Positions 10,745-19,142 of a DNA stretch of 64,000 nucleotides are shown here, one piece after another. Every line of letters starts with the position of its first letter. The stretch's first letter is position 1. Source of the stretch: an uncultured Trichococcus sp. (GTDB lineage: Bacteria; Bacillota; Bacilli; Lactobacillales; Aerococcaceae); the NCBI RefSeq assembly GCF_963663645.1, contig NZ_OY760503.1, positions 755,001-819,000 on the forward strand, given 5' to 3'. Under the pieces are notes generated by a model that saw only the letters and a list, made by a program, of their open reading frames with translations, ran no database searches and had not been told where the DNA came from. Position numbers and translations under genes: made by a program.

Positions 10745-11434
10745 TTATAAAGAGCTTGCGTCCACTTTTACGCCAGGTCCAAATGTAGTTGTTACACTTA
10801 CATTTTTGATGTATTGGCCTTTAGCAGTTGCTGGTTTAGCTTTCACGATTACATCGTGGATTGTACGGAAGTTTTCCATCAATTTAGCATCATCGAATGA
10901 TACTTTACCGATAGGAACATGGATGTTACCAGCTTTGTCAGCACGGTATGTAACTTTACCAGCTTTGATTTCGTCAATAGCTTTCGTTACGTCCATTGTT
11001 ACAGTACCTGTTTTAGGGTTTGGCATCAAGCCTTTAGGTCCCAATACACGACCCAAACGTCCAACTTCACCCATCATGTCAGGAGTTGCTACAACAACAT
11101 CAAATTCAAACCATCCGCCTTGGATTTTTTGAACCATGTCTGCGTCGCCTACGTAGTCTGCACCAGCAGCTTCCGCTTCTTTAGCTTTTTCGCCTTTAGC
11201 GAACACTAAAACGCGTTGTGTTTTACCAGTTCCGTTTGGAAGCACGACTGCTCCACGGATTTGTTGGTCATTTTTACGAGTGTCGATCCCTAAACGGTAA
11301 GCGACCTCAACAGTTGCGTCGAATTTTGCAAAATCGACTTCTTTCGCTAATGCTACTGCTTCTTCTACTGAATATGCTTTAGTAGAATCTACTTTTTTCG
11401 CAGCATCTTGGAATTTTTTACTTTTCTTAGCCAT
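10745..11434 (-). CDS. rplA: 50S ribosomal protein L1
   Basis: Large-subunit L1-stalk protein, 229 residues, binding 23S rRNA helices 76-78 and acting as a translational repressor of the L11-L1 mRNA. Signature [22 protein letters not shown] and the [21 protein letters not shown] region are present. Start ATG at 11434 is preceded by AGGAGG. It lies 103 bases after rplK, in a spacer holding a stem-loop and a GTGGGAGG motif shared with the rplK leader. Confidence 0.99.
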   Translation of the reverse strand: MAKKSKKFQDAAKKVDSTKAYSVEEAVALAKEVDFAKFDATVEVAYRLGIDTRKNDQQIRGAVVLPNGTGKTQRVLVFAKGEKAKEAEAAGADYVGDADMVQKIQGGWFEFDVVVATPDMMGEVGRLGRVLGPKGLMPNPKTGTVTMDVTKAIDEIKAGKVTYRADKAGNIHVPIGKVSFDDAKLMENFRTIHDVIVKAKPATAKGQYIKNVSVTTTFGPGVKVDASSL

Positions 11435-11470
11435 GAATTTTCCTCCTAGATTGTGGTTTTAACGGTTTTA

Positions 11471-11530
11471 CCTCCCACTTGTGGCCCAGAACGTCTTGCG
11501 AGCGTTCGGAAGACCACATGAGAAGCTGCC
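11471..11530 (-). promoter_or_regulatory. Structured rplK-rplA spacer with possible L1-binding motif
   Basis: A bulged hairpin (minus strand TGTGG...CCACA with an inner CCGAACG/CGTTCTGG pairing) ends in GTGGGAGG at 11471-11478. The same octamer occurs in the rplK leader at 12017-12024. This resembles a duplicated target for L1 autoregulation; the function is inferred. Confidence 0.4.
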
Positions 11531-11537
11531 TTTTGAA

Positions 11538-11963
11538 TTAGTCTTGAACTGTAATACCCATTGAACGGGCAGTACCTTCGACCATACGCATAGCAGCTTC
11601 TACGTCTGCTGCATTCAAGTCTACCATTTTTGTTTCAGCGATTTCTTTAACTTGGTCACGAGTTACGGTACCAACTTTTTTCTTGTTTGGTTCGCCTGAA
11701 CCTGATTCGATACCTGCAGCTTTTTTCAGCAATACTGGAGCTGGAGGAGTTTTTGTAATGAAGGTGAATGAACGATCTTCATATACAGAAATGACGACGG
11801 GAATGATCATACCTGCTTGGTCAGCTGTACGTGCATTGAATTCTTTACAGAATCCCATGATGTTTACTTGTGCTTGACCCAAAGCTGGACCTACCGGTGG
11901 AGCAGGAGATGCTTTACCTGCAGGAATTTGTAACTTAACTAATTTAACAACTTTTTTAGCCAC
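11538..11963 (-). CDS. rplK: 50S ribosomal protein L11
   Basis: Large-subunit protein at the GTPase-associated centre that binds 23S rRNA with L10. The 141-residue sequence starts [18 protein letters not shown] and includes [25 protein letters not shown]. It ends with the RNA-binding domain [19 protein letters not shown]...GTARSMGI. The start codon is GTG at 11963, 8 bases after AAGGAGG. It heads its own transcription unit with rplA. Confidence 0.98.
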   Translation of the reverse strand: MAKKVVKLVKLQIPAGKASPAPPVGPALGQAQVNIMGFCKEFNARTADQAGMIIPVVISVYEDRSFTFITKTPPAPVLLKKAAGIESGSGEPNKKKVGTVTRDQVKEIAETKMVDLNAADVEAAMRMVEGTARSMGITVQD

Positions 11964-12053
11964 GAGACATACCTCCTTGATTGTTCGTGATGTGGTTTAA
12001 TGGGGTTAAGATTTCCCCTCCCACTCAATCCATACGCCTGAACGTACCGATAT

Positions 12054-12082
12054 ATTGTATCAGTACACCCAAACAAATGCAA
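12054..12082 (-). promoter_or_regulatory. Promoter for rplK-rplA
   Basis: Minus-strand TTGCAT (12077-12082), 17 bases, TACAAT (12054-12059), located right after the nusG stop. The roughly 80-base leader carries GTGGGAGG at 12017-12024, a candidate L1 target. Confidence 0.65.
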
Positions 12083-12090
12083 TAGTTTTT

Positions 12091-12639
12091 TTAGCCTTTA
12101 TCGACTTGATCGTAATCCAGCTCGGCAATTGTTTCGCGGCCGAACATTTCGATCATGACTTTCAGCTTGCCTTTTTCGCTGTCCACTTCTTCAACGAACC
12201 CTGACAGGCCATTGAATGCGCCATCGGTGATGGTGACGGGTTCGCCTTTTTCGAATTCCACATCATGCGTACGCGTACTCATGCCCATGCGCTTCAGGAT
12301 GACTTCGATCTCTTCATTCAATAAGGCGGACGGCTTGCTTCCCGCTCCATGCGATCCGACGAAACCGGTGACGCCCGGTGTATTACGGACTACGAACCAT
12401 GCTTCATCAGACATGATCATTTCAACCAACACGTAACCAGGGAAAGTTTTTTGCGTGGTCGCTTTCTCTTTGCCGTCCTTCACTTCCACTTGCTCTTCTT
12501 CCGGGATGACGACGCGGAAGATATGATCTTCCATATTCATGCTTTGCGCACGCGATTCGATGTTCAGTTTCACTTTGTTCTCATAGCCTGAATAAGTGTG
12601 CAACACATACCATTGTTTTTCGTTTTCGATCGTTTCCAT
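12091..12639 (-). CDS. nusG: Transcription termination/antitermination factor NusG
   Basis: Elongation factor that binds the RNA polymerase clamp and modulates pausing and termination. The NGN domain (KQWYVLHTYSGYENKVK...FPGYVLVEM...NTPGVTGFVG) is followed by a KOW domain (GEPVTITDGAFNGLSGFVEEVD). The 182 residues match the Firmicute form. It follows secE after a terminator-like hairpin, so expression may be partly uncoupled from secE. Confidence 0.98.
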   Translation of the reverse strand: METIENEKQWYVLHTYSGYENKVKLNIESRAQSMNMEDHIFRVVIPEEEQVEVKDGKEKATTQKTFPGYVLVEMIMSDEAWFVVRNTPGVTGFVGSHGAGSKPSALLNEEIEVILKRMGMSTRTHDVEFEKGEPVTITDGAFNGLSGFVEEVDSEKGKLKVMIEMFGRETIAELDYDQVDKG

Positions 12640-12691
12640 TTCTGCATCTTCTTTCTTGGTGGATTTTTATTTGACTTCGTTTCTTTGTAAA

Positions 12692-12719
12692 CAAAAAAAC
12701 CTTCCTGTGTTGAAAGGTT
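12692..12719 (-). terminator. Terminator-like hairpin between secE and nusG
   Basis: Minus strand AACCTTTC / GGAAGGTT (8 bp, one G-T pair, 6-base loop) followed by seven T residues. Likely a partial terminator within the rpmG-secE-nusG run. Confidence 0.7.
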
Positions 12720-12778
12720 CCTTCTGTACGGCGTTAACATTATAGCATCACGAAGACCGTATGGCTACAAATCTTCTT

Positions 12779-12949
12779 TTAATTTAAGAATAGATCCATT
12801 CCTTCTGTGATCCCAAAATCTACTACAGCAAAAAATATTACGAACAGAATTGTGGTAACGACTACCGTATTCGTATATTTTGCTAATTCCTTACCGGTTG
12901 GCCAAGTCACTTGCTTCATTTCATCCGCTACGCTCTTCAGAAATTTCAT
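12779..12949 (-). CDS. secE: Preprotein translocase subunit SecE
   Basis: A 56-residue single-pass membrane protein that clamps SecY in the translocon. Translation gives MKFLKSVADEMKQVTWPTGK, with the hallmark VTWPT motif preceding one hydrophobic segment (TVVVTTILFVIFFAVVDFGI). The ATG at 12949 has GGAGG 7 bases upstream. It sits in the invariant place between rpmG and nusG. Confidence 0.95.
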   Translation of the reverse strand: MKFLKSVADEMKQVTWPTGKELAKYTNTVVVTTILFVIFFAVVDFGITEGMDLFLN

Positions 12950-12984
12950 GCTGTTCCTCCTACTATTGTTGCCAGTTTTCGTCT

Positions 12985-13137
12985 TTATTTCGTTTCTTTA
13001 TGCAAGGTATGCTTTCCGCAGTACCGGCAAAATTTCTTGACTTCCAAACGTTCTGTACGACCTTTTTCAGTAGGTGTGATGGTATAGTTCCTTGATCCAC
13101 ATACGGTACAGGCTAATGCGGCTTTTCTGATAGCCAT
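12985..13137 (-). CDS. rpmG: 50S ribosomal protein L33 (zinc-ribbon form)
   Basis: A 50-residue protein, [20 protein letters not shown] at the start and ending LHKETK. Two CxxC pairs (CTVC and CRYC) show that it is the zinc-binding C+ type. Start ATG at 13137 follows TAGGTGAGCGAC. It is the first gene of the rpmG-secE-nusG unit. The paralogue lacking cysteines that many Firmicutes carry is not in this window. Confidence 0.93.
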   Translation of the reverse strand: MAIRKAALACTVCGSRNYTITPTEKGRTERLEVKKFCRYCGKHTLHKETK

Positions 13138-13182
13138 GTCGCTCACCTATTTTCTCTCTATTTGTGTACACAATACAAGCTA

Positions 13183-13211
13183 ATATTAGAGCGCCTGCCC
13201 CAAATAGTCAA
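13183..13211 (-). promoter_or_regulatory. Candidate promoter for rpmG-secE
   Basis: Minus-strand TTGACT (13206-13211), 17 bases, TAATAT (13183-13188). A 12-bp perfect palindrome TTGTGTACACAA (13162-13173) lies between it and the rpmG ribosome site. The -10 is weak, so this is tentative. Confidence 0.45.
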
Positions 13212-13237
13212 CCTTTTTATTTTTACGGAGGCGCCAA

Positions 13238-13280
13238 AAAACACAAAAAGGCCTCCGGATTTGAGACCGGAAACCTTTTT
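13238..13280 (-). terminator. Terminator after ptsG
   Basis: Minus-strand arms AAAAAGGTTTCCGG and CCGGAGGCCTTTTT around an 8-base loop (13245-13280), continuing into GTGTTTTTT. It separates the PTS gene from the rpmG promoter. Confidence 0.75.
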
Positions 13281-13329
13281 GTTGCGCTATTCATTTCTGC
13301 ATTACCTTATCCGCGTTGAATCTTGCTTC

Positions 13330-15504
13330 TTATTGAACTGTAACGATTGCATCGCCAAGATCTACAGTACCTTCCGCAACAACTTCAATGTTTTTGTAAT
13401 TGAAAGTGTTTGTGATTACCATAGGAGTAGTTGTCTTGTAACCGGAAGCTTTGATGAAGTCGATATCGAAATCGACCAATTTGTCTCCGATTTCAACAAA
13501 ATCCCCAGCCTTGACATGGGTAGTGAAACCTTCACCCTTCAGATTGACAGTATCCAATCCGATGTGGATCAAAATTTCAACGCCTTCGTCCGATTCAAGA
13601 CCGATAGCATGCTTCGTGTCGAAGACCATGACGACTTTACCGTTGATCGGCGAAACAACTTCACCGACTGCAGGTTCGATTGCGACCCCTTTACCCAATG
13701 CTTCACTAGCGAAGGCAGCATCATCCACTTGAGTCAGCGGAATAGCGATACCAGCGATCGGCGAACGCAAAGTAGTGGCAACTGTCGCTTTTTCTTCAGC
13801 AGCAGATGCTGCTGTTTTTTCTGTTGCTTTTTCTTCTGTTTTTTCAACAGCCTTCAGACCATAGTAGTCTTCTTTGGAAGGCAGTTTTGCGGCACTGCCG
13901 CTTTCGATGAATTCTTCCAGGTTTGATTTGATGACGGAAACTTTAGGTCCGTAAACAACTTGAACGCCGTTTCCTTTATGGATAACGCCGGATGCTCCCG
14001 TGCCCTTCAATAATTCCGCATCAACCAAATCTCCGTTTGCAACGGTTGTACGCAGACGCGTCGCACAGCTGTCGACGTCCACGATGTTCGCTGCCCCACC
14101 CAGACCGTAAATGATGGAAGCGGACATTTCATCCGTTTCGTTTTTCACGATTGAGGCAATGTCTGCAGCGCCTTCTTGCGCTTTCGCATTCATGTCAGCA
14201 CGTGTATACAACTTGACTTCAGTCGAATCGTCTTCACGACCTGGAGTCTTGTAGTTGAACTTCTTGATCAGGAACGAGAACAGGAAGTAGTAGACTACGA
14301 AGTAAGCAAGACCGACGAATACGATCCAAATCCAGTTCGTTTTGGCATTCCCTTGCAGGATACCGTACAAGAACATGTCGATGAATCCGCCCGAGAAAGT
14401 CATACCGACGCCTACGTTGAACATATGCATCAACATGTAAGCAGCACCGGCTAAAATCGAGTGGATGACATACAACGGTGTAGCAACAAACAAGAATGTG
14501 AATTCCAACGGCTCAGTGATACCAGTAAGCATGGAAGTCAAGGCAGCAGACAACAAAAGTCCGCCGGCTTCTTTTCTTTTTTCTGGTTTAGCTGTGCGGT
14601 ACATCGCTAAAGCAGCACCAGGCAATCCGAAGATCATCAACGGGAATTTACCTGACATGAAACGTGTAGCGGCAACGCTGAAGACAGTTGTGTCAGGATC
14701 AGCCAATTGCGCGAAGAAGATGTTTTGTGCACCTTCGACCATTTTTCCGCCGACTTCCATTGTTCCGCCCACTGCAGTTTGCCAGAAAGGCAAGTAGAAT
14801 ACGTGGTGCAGACCGAACGGAATCAACGCACGCTCCATGAAACCATAGAGCCATGTTCCGGCGTAGCCGGAACCTTGTACCAAAGCACCGATCGCATTGA
14901 TGCCTTCTTGTACTGGCGGCCAGATGAAGACCATCAGGATACCAACGAACAAGTAGACGATCGATGAAATGATCGGAACAAAACGAGTGCCTTCAAAAAA
15001 TGAAAGAGCAGCTGGTAATTGAATTTTATAAAAGCGATTATGAAGTGCAGCAACACCCAAACCGACAATCATACCTCCAAAAACACCCATTTGCAATGAC
15101 TCGATACCCAATACGTTCGTGATGGAGCCTTCGATGAACTGATCTGCGCCGCCACGGGCTACGATCATAGCGCCGATTGATGAATGCATGATCAGGAAGG
15201 CGATGACAGCCGCCAAAGATGCAGTCGCTTTTTCAGCTTTCGCCATACCGATGGCACAGCCGACAGCGAAGATCAACGGCAAGTTGCCAAAGACGACTGA
15301 TCCGGCCTGATTCATTACGTTCAGAACATCATAAATGAATGTCCCTTGACCCATCAGTTCCGTTAAACCATATGTTTCTAGTGTAGTGGCATTAGTAAAT
15401 GACCCACCGATACCCAAAAAGAGTCCGGCTACTGGTAAAATGGCGATTGGCAACATAAATGAACGTCCAACTCGCTGCAAAATGCCAAAAAGTTTGTCCT
15501 TCAT
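13330..15504 (-). CDS. ptsG: PTS glucose-type transporter EIICBA
   Basis: Sugar permease that phosphorylates its substrate during uptake. Start ATG at 15504 (MKDKLFGILQRVGRS) follows GGAGG 7 bases upstream, giving 724 residues. Order: EIIC membrane domain (about 1-415, with GLHHVFYLPFW), EIIB with phospho-cysteine C480 in DSCATRLRTT, an Ala/Glu-rich linker, and EIIA-Glc with active His647 in HIGLDTV. The complete C-B-A chain and EIIC motifs favour glucose; N-acetylglucosamine or another glucose-family sugar is possible. An in-frame extension upstream of the start lacks a ribosome site. It is monocistronic with its own promoter and terminator. Confidence 0.92.
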   Translation of the reverse strand: MKDKLFGILQRVGRSFMLPIAILPVAGLFLGIGGSFTNATTLETYGLTELMGQGTFIYDVLNVMNQAGSVVFGNLPLIFAVGCAIGMAKAEKATASLAAVIAFLIMHSSIGAMIVARGGADQFIEGSITNVLGIESLQMGVFGGMIVGLGVAALHNRFYKIQLPAALSFFEGTRFVPIISSIVYLFVGILMVFIWPPVQEGINAIGALVQGSGYAGTWLYGFMERALIPFGLHHVFYLPFWQTAVGGTMEVGGKMVEGAQNIFFAQLADPDTTVFSVAATRFMSGKFPLMIFGLPGAALAMYRTAKPEKRKEAGGLLLSAALTSMLTGITEPLEFTFLFVATPLYVIHSILAGAAYMLMHMFNVGVGMTFSGGFIDMFLYGILQGNAKTNWIWIVFVGLAYFVVYYFLFSFLIKKFNYKTPGREDDSTEVKLYTRADMNAKAQEGAADIASIVKNETDEMSASIIYGLGGAANIVDVDSCATRLRTTVANGDLVDAELLKGTGASGVIHKGNGVQVVYGPKVSVIKSNLEEFIESGSAAKLPSKEDYYGLKAVEKTEEKATEKTAASAAEEKATVATTLRSPIAGIAIPLTQVDDAAFASEALGKGVAIEPAVGEVVSPINGKVVMVFDTKHAIGLESDEGVEILIHIGLDTVNLKGEGFTTHVKAGDFVEIGDKLVDFDIDFIKASGYKTTTPMVITNTFNYKNIEVVAEGTVDLGDAIVTVQ

Positions 15505-15682
15505 TTTAAATCCTCCAAATAGGGACAAGGAAAGTTTCTGAACGGAACAGGCGGACCCGCTCCAATTGCTACTGACCTCGTTCGCTTTATTTAAGCGGAC
15601 GGAAAATGCAGGGGATGAATATAGCGCTTTCTTGCTCAATAAATGAAGATTCCGAAAGATAAGACACTTCGAATCCATAGCC

Positions 15683-15710
15683 ATTATAACGCAAACACGC
15701 TTTCATTAAA
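15683..15710 (-). promoter_or_regulatory. Candidate promoter for ptsG
   Basis: Perfect minus-strand -10 TATAAT (15683-15688) with a weak -35 about 17 bases upstream. The leader of about 170 bases contains small stem-loops such as CGCTT/AAGCG, but I could not identify an antiterminator target with confidence. Confidence 0.5.
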
Positions 15711-15776
15711 AGTAAGAAGTAACATTTTGGACACAATTTCGAAAGACAATTGGAAGCGGACTTTTATGAAAACGGT

Positions 15777-16271
15777 TTACTCTATCTTTATTTTTAACTC
15801 AAGCAACATCGTGCAAGATTTCCGTTGATTTTTTACAATGCGGAATCCAGAGCGCTCATAGAGGCGACGCACCGGATTGGAGCGGGCCACACTCAAGGAC
15901 ACAGCCTCCAAGTCCGTTCCCCGCAGCTGCGTCAGCATCCGCTCCAGCAGCGCCTGCCCGATGCCGCGCCCGCGGAAATCCGGCAGCACCGCAAGCATGA
16001 GTTCCGGTACGTCCGCGCGGACGAATCCGTAACCTTTTGGGGCAGCCGTCGCAAACCGGATCCACACGGCTCCGACAGCCGCTTCATCGACTAGCGCAAC
16101 GAAAGCCGCGTCCCCAGCCCTGCCAAAGTCCGCATAGTAGCGCCGGATTGCGGGCTCTTCCAAGATTTTCCGCGGCAAAAAGCCCCCGCCTTTGGGCGAA
16201 TAAATCGCCTGATAAGTCATTTCCTTCAGGAAAAACTCATCCGCAGGGGTTCCCTCTCTGATGGTGATCAT
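15777..16271 (-). CDS. GNAT-family N-acetyltransferase
   Basis: A 164-residue acetyltransferase with acetyl-CoA-binding motif A (VLPDFRGRGIGQALLERML, about residues 94-112) and a C-terminal LYERSGFR motif B. Its substrate cannot be read from sequence. Its start (16271) overlaps the stop of dmkA (16268) by 4 bases, so it is translationally coupled to the end of the electron-transfer operon. That does not prove a role there. Composition is more GC-rich than its neighbours. Confidence 0.85.
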   Translation of the reverse strand: MITIREGTPADEFFLKEMTYQAIYSPKGGGFLPRKILEEPAIRRYYADFGRAGDAAFVALVDEAAVGAVWIRFATAAPKGYGFVRADVPELMLAVLPDFRGRGIGQALLERMLTQLRGTDLEAVSLSVARSNPVRRLYERSGFRIVKNQRKSCTMLLELKIKIE

Positions 16272-17218
16272 TTCAGAATAAGCGACACAATCAACAGGAT
16301 GATTTCCAAACCGTGGTAAAGGATCAGATTTTTGATCGCCAGATTGAAGGTCGTCGCTTTGTCCTGTTTGGCTTTGAATCGGGTGATGTTGCGTTGGATG
16401 ATCGGGAAGATCGCCCAGATGAACAGCATCCAGACCGGATAGATCCCGAACAGCACCGAAATTGTCGTCGCGGCGAAAGCCCCGTAATACAACCAGGCAT
16501 ATAAGCGCACGGCAACCGGCTTGCCGATGTAGAAAGTCAGCGTGTAGCGGTGGTTGGAGATGTCCGTTTCATGATCGCAGATATTATTCGCCAGCATGAT
16601 GTTGGCGATGCTGAACACCAACGGAGCCGACTGCAACAGGATGATCAGCAGATTCGCGATATTTCCCGCTAGCGTAAAATTCGGCCATTGCAACAGCAAC
16701 GCGGCCAGTGTTCCGGCCGGCACATTCACGAACACGGCGATGAAGAAGATGCCGAAGCCCATCGTCAGCCCCGACGCCACTTCGCCCAAAGGCATCCGGG
16801 AAATCGGGAACGGTCCGAACGTGTACAGGATCCCGATCGCAAAGCAGAGCGCGCCGATCACCAACAGCAACAGATTGGTCCGCGCCGTCAGGATCAATCC
16901 GATCAGCGCCGCGAATGCGATCATCGAAATGATGATTTTCGCAGCCTGTTTGACGGAAATCCCAGCTTTCCCGAGGATGTTTTCCTCGTCACGGTAAACC
17001 AGATTCTTCGCTTTCACATAGTCCATCGTGTTGTTGATGGCCGTCGTCGCCATATCAAAAACGACCATGGCGATGAAGAATAAAATCGTGTTCAGCGCAT
17101 TGATGCTGCCGAAATGGTAGAGCGTAAACAAAGTCCCCAACACAAACGGAAACAAACTAGCCAACTTGGTCTTGATTTCCACAAATTCCAAAAATACAGG
17201 TACATTCATCTCTTTCAC
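16268..17218 (-). CDS. dmkA: UbiA-family prenyltransferase (demethylmenaquinone branch of EET)
   Basis: Integral membrane prenyltransferase joining a polyprenyl chain to a naphthoate head group. The two UbiA Asp-rich motifs are present: NNTMDYVKAKN and NNICDHETDISNHR. About eight transmembrane helices span the 316 residues. The gene is two bases from fmnB/apbE and sits in the EET locus. This favours DmkA, which makes the dedicated demethylmenaquinone for extracellular electron transfer in Listeria, over MenA of the main respiratory chain. A general MenA role is the alternative. Confidence 0.85.
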   Translation of the reverse strand: MKEMNVPVFLEFVEIKTKLASLFPFVLGTLFTLYHFGSINALNTILFFIAMVVFDMATTAINNTMDYVKAKNLVYRDEENILGKAGISVKQAAKIIISMIAFAALIGLILTARTNLLLLVIGALCFAIGILYTFGPFPISRMPLGEVASGLTMGFGIFFIAVFVNVPAGTLAALLLQWPNFTLAGNIANLLIILLQSAPLVFSIANIMLANNICDHETDISNHRYTLTFYIGKPVAVRLYAWLYYGAFAATTISVLFGIYPVWMLFIWAIFPIIQRNITRFKAKQDKATTFNLAIKNLILYHGLEIILLIVSLILK

Positions 17219-17220
17219 CC

Positions 17221-18285
17221 CTATTCATTTTCCCAAACATAATCGTCGTTCGTCAGTTCAAAATTATCCGTCAACCCATCCGAAACGTAGACCTTCTTGT
17301 CCTTTGTGACAAAAACGGCTTCGATATCGTCGCGTTCGTTGACGTAGGCCAGACCCGCTTCCACGCCCAGACCGAACACAAGCGTCGAGAGCGCATCCCC
17401 ATCGATCGACTTATCGGACAGGATTGAAACGCCGGCGATATCGTTATCGAACGGATAGCCGGTCTCCGGATCCATCAGATGGTGGTAGCTGACGCCCTCC
17501 ACTTCGATGTAGCGTTCATAGATACCCGAAGTCACAATGGAACGGTCCTTTTGCTTGGTCTTGCCGATGGTCTCCCCGCGCACTGCCAACGGATCCTGGA
17601 TGCCCACGTTCCAGGACTCCCCTTCGCGCAGCGGCGAACCGCCCAGCACGTAGACGTTCCCACCAAGATCGATGATGGCAGTCGTCACGCCTTCCTCCAC
17701 CAGCAACTCCTTCACTTCGTCGGTGATGTAGCCCTTGGCGATGGCGCCCAGGTCAATCAGCATCCCCGCATCCAGTAGCTGAACGGTCCTTGCCGCATCA
17801 TCCAGCAGGACGCGCTCATAATCAACCAACGTCAGCGCCGCCTCGATTTCGCTCTGCTCCGGTTTTCGGGCGTCCTCGAAGCCGATGTGCCAGAGTTCGG
17901 TGATCGGTCCGATCGACAGATCAAAATTACCATTGGATGCTTCGCTGTAATCCCAAGCGCTCCTTACCAACGGATAGACATCCTCCGACAGCTCCACCGC
18001 CGCACCGGCTGCTGCATTGATTGCATCGATCTCCGATCCCGGTTCACTCACCGTAATCTTGTCAGCCAGCTCCTCGACACGGTCGAAGGCCTCTTCCAGC
18101 ACAGCCTCCTTGCCTTCATCATAGACGCGCACCGTCACATAAGTACCCATAAGAAATTCCGTTTTCTCGTAAGGCTCCTTCAACAGCGCCGGCTCATTCT
18201 GCGCATCCCCATTGCCGCAGCCGCCGAAAAGGAGCGCCAGCAACAACAAGCCTGATGCTCCGGCCTTACCAACATTTCTTTTCAT
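17221..18285 (-). CDS. fmnB: FAD:protein FMN transferase lipoprotein (ApbE/FmnB)
   Basis: Extracytoplasmic flavin transferase that attaches FMN to Ser/Thr of FMN-binding domains. The N-terminus is a lipoprotein signal (LLLLALLFGGC, lipidated C23). The mature part has ApbE signatures: EFLMGTYVTVRVY, LIDLGAIAKGYITDEV, DLGGNVYVLGG and SGIYERYIE...HHLMDPETGYP. The 354-residue length is standard. Its likely acceptor, the FMN-binding lipoprotein, lies immediately upstream in transcription order, separated by a terminator-like hairpin. Confidence 0.92.
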   Translation of the reverse strand: MKRNVGKAGASGLLLLALLFGGCGNGDAQNEPALLKEPYEKTEFLMGTYVTVRVYDEGKEAVLEEAFDRVEELADKITVSEPGSEIDAINAAAGAAVELSEDVYPLVRSAWDYSEASNGNFDLSIGPITELWHIGFEDARKPEQSEIEAALTLVDYERVLLDDAARTVQLLDAGMLIDLGAIAKGYITDEVKELLVEEGVTTAIIDLGGNVYVLGGSPLREGESWNVGIQDPLAVRGETIGKTKQKDRSIVTSGIYERYIEVEGVSYHHLMDPETGYPFDNDIAGVSILSDKSIDGDALSTLVFGLGVEAGLAYVNERDDIEAVFVTKDKKVYVSDGLTDNFELTNDDYVWENE

Positions 18286-18307
18286 CCACTCACCTCATAT
18301 CTGCATT

Positions 18308-18350
18308 TAAAAAAGACAGGCAGGAACAAGAACGCTGTCCCTACCTGTCT
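18308..18350 (-). terminator. Terminator between pplA-like gene and fmnB
   Basis: Minus-strand arms AGACAGGTAGG and CCTGCCTGTCT (one mismatch, long loop) followed by TTTTTT. It probably lowers expression of fmnB-dmkA relative to the abundant FMN lipoprotein. Confidence 0.7.
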
Positions 18351-18400
18351 ATGATAATCTTTTTTCTTGCCGAATCCACCTAAAAAAGCGGAAAAACAGC

Positions 18401-18934
18401 TTATTCTTCGACTACGTTGTCGATTTCGATTGTAGTTGTGTCGCCAGCTTCAGCTGCTGCGATCAACATTGGAGCGTACTCTTTGAAGGTGTCAGAAGAG
18501 TGCGTAGCACCAGTAACGACTTCCACCGCTTCCGGATCTTGCGTTTCGATCAATTGATTGTTCAATTGAGGGAAGTAGTCAGCAGGACCCACGCCAACTT
18601 GATCTGCCATTCTGGTTTGGTAGTCTGCATCTTCGGATTTTTTCATGCCGGCTTCGTTCACGTTGTCAAAAGTTGACTCTGTGATTTTGCCGTCCACGAC
18701 AGTGATCGAGAACTCAGTTTTCCAGCCACGTGTGTCGAAGTTCTTTTCAACCAATGTGTACGTGCCGTCCTGTAATTCAGCTGCCGCTGTAGCTTCTGAT
18801 GAAGATTCAGCTACGACTTCGGATGAAGCCACTTCTGAAGATTCAGTTTCTGTATCGGCACCTCCGCAAGCTGCTAATACGAAAGTTGATGCCAGCAAAA
18901 GAGTTGCCGTAGATAACGTTTTCTTTAATTCCAT
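18401..18934 (-). CDS. pplA: FMN-binding lipoprotein, PplA-like extracellular electron shuttle
   Basis: Secreted lipid-anchored flavoprotein (177 residues) that in the Listeria system carries electrons from the membrane to outside acceptors. Lipobox VLAAC lipidates C23. A Ser/Glu/Thr-rich linker (24-50) spans the wall side. A single FMN_bind domain (about 55-165) ends in VEVVTGATHSSDTF, where TGATHS (141-146) is the ApbE flavinylation motif. Listeria PplA has two such domains, so this is a one-flavin version. The strong promoter region and Crp/Fnr-type palindrome upstream suggest regulated, high expression. Confidence 0.88.
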   Translation of the reverse strand: MELKKTLSTATLLLASTFVLAACGGADTETESSEVASSEVVAESSSEATAAAELQDGTYTLVEKNFDTRGWKTEFSITVVDGKITESTFDNVNEAGMKKSEDADYQTRMADQVGVGPADYFPQLNNQLIETQDPEAVEVVTGATHSSDTFKEYAPMLIAAAEAGDTTTIEIDNVVEE

Positions 18935-18958
18935 AATCTATCCCACCCTGTTCTTTTT

Positions 18959-19048
18959 ATTATAATGGTTAGATATGTGATACCAATCACAAGCCCCCTA
19001 TATCTATCCACTTACTTATCATACCATTTGTTACATCTTTAGCCAAAT
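18959..19048 (-). promoter_or_regulatory. Promoter region of pplA-like gene (two candidates)
   Basis: Proximal candidate on the minus strand: TATAAT at 18959-18964 with TTGGTA 16 bases upstream. Distal candidate: TATGAT at 19018-19023 with TTGGCT 17 bases upstream. The Crp/Fnr-type palindrome at 18976-18991 would overlap the -35 of the first or lie just downstream of the second start. Confidence 0.55.
18976..18991. promoter_or_regulatory. Perfect Crp/Fnr-family operator
   Basis: TGTGATACCAATCACA matches the TGTGA-N6-TCACA consensus of Crp/Fnr-type regulators in both half sites. It lies 42-57 bases upstream of the FMN-lipoprotein start codon. By family, Firmicute regulators using this site (Fnr, Flp, ArcR) respond to oxygen, redox state or energy status. 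The binding protein is not in this window. Confidence 0.75.
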
Positions 19049-19142
19049 AAAATCTTTATATTTAGCAAAAAACCATTATTTTCTAATGTTTTATCTCGAA
19101 ATGACAGGCTATCAATCCACATCATGCGCCCTGATAGCTTTG

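Noticed and set aside
15610-15640. cre site in the ptsG leader (AGAAAGCGCTATAT)
   Set aside because: Three mismatches to the consensus, including the conserved outer positions.
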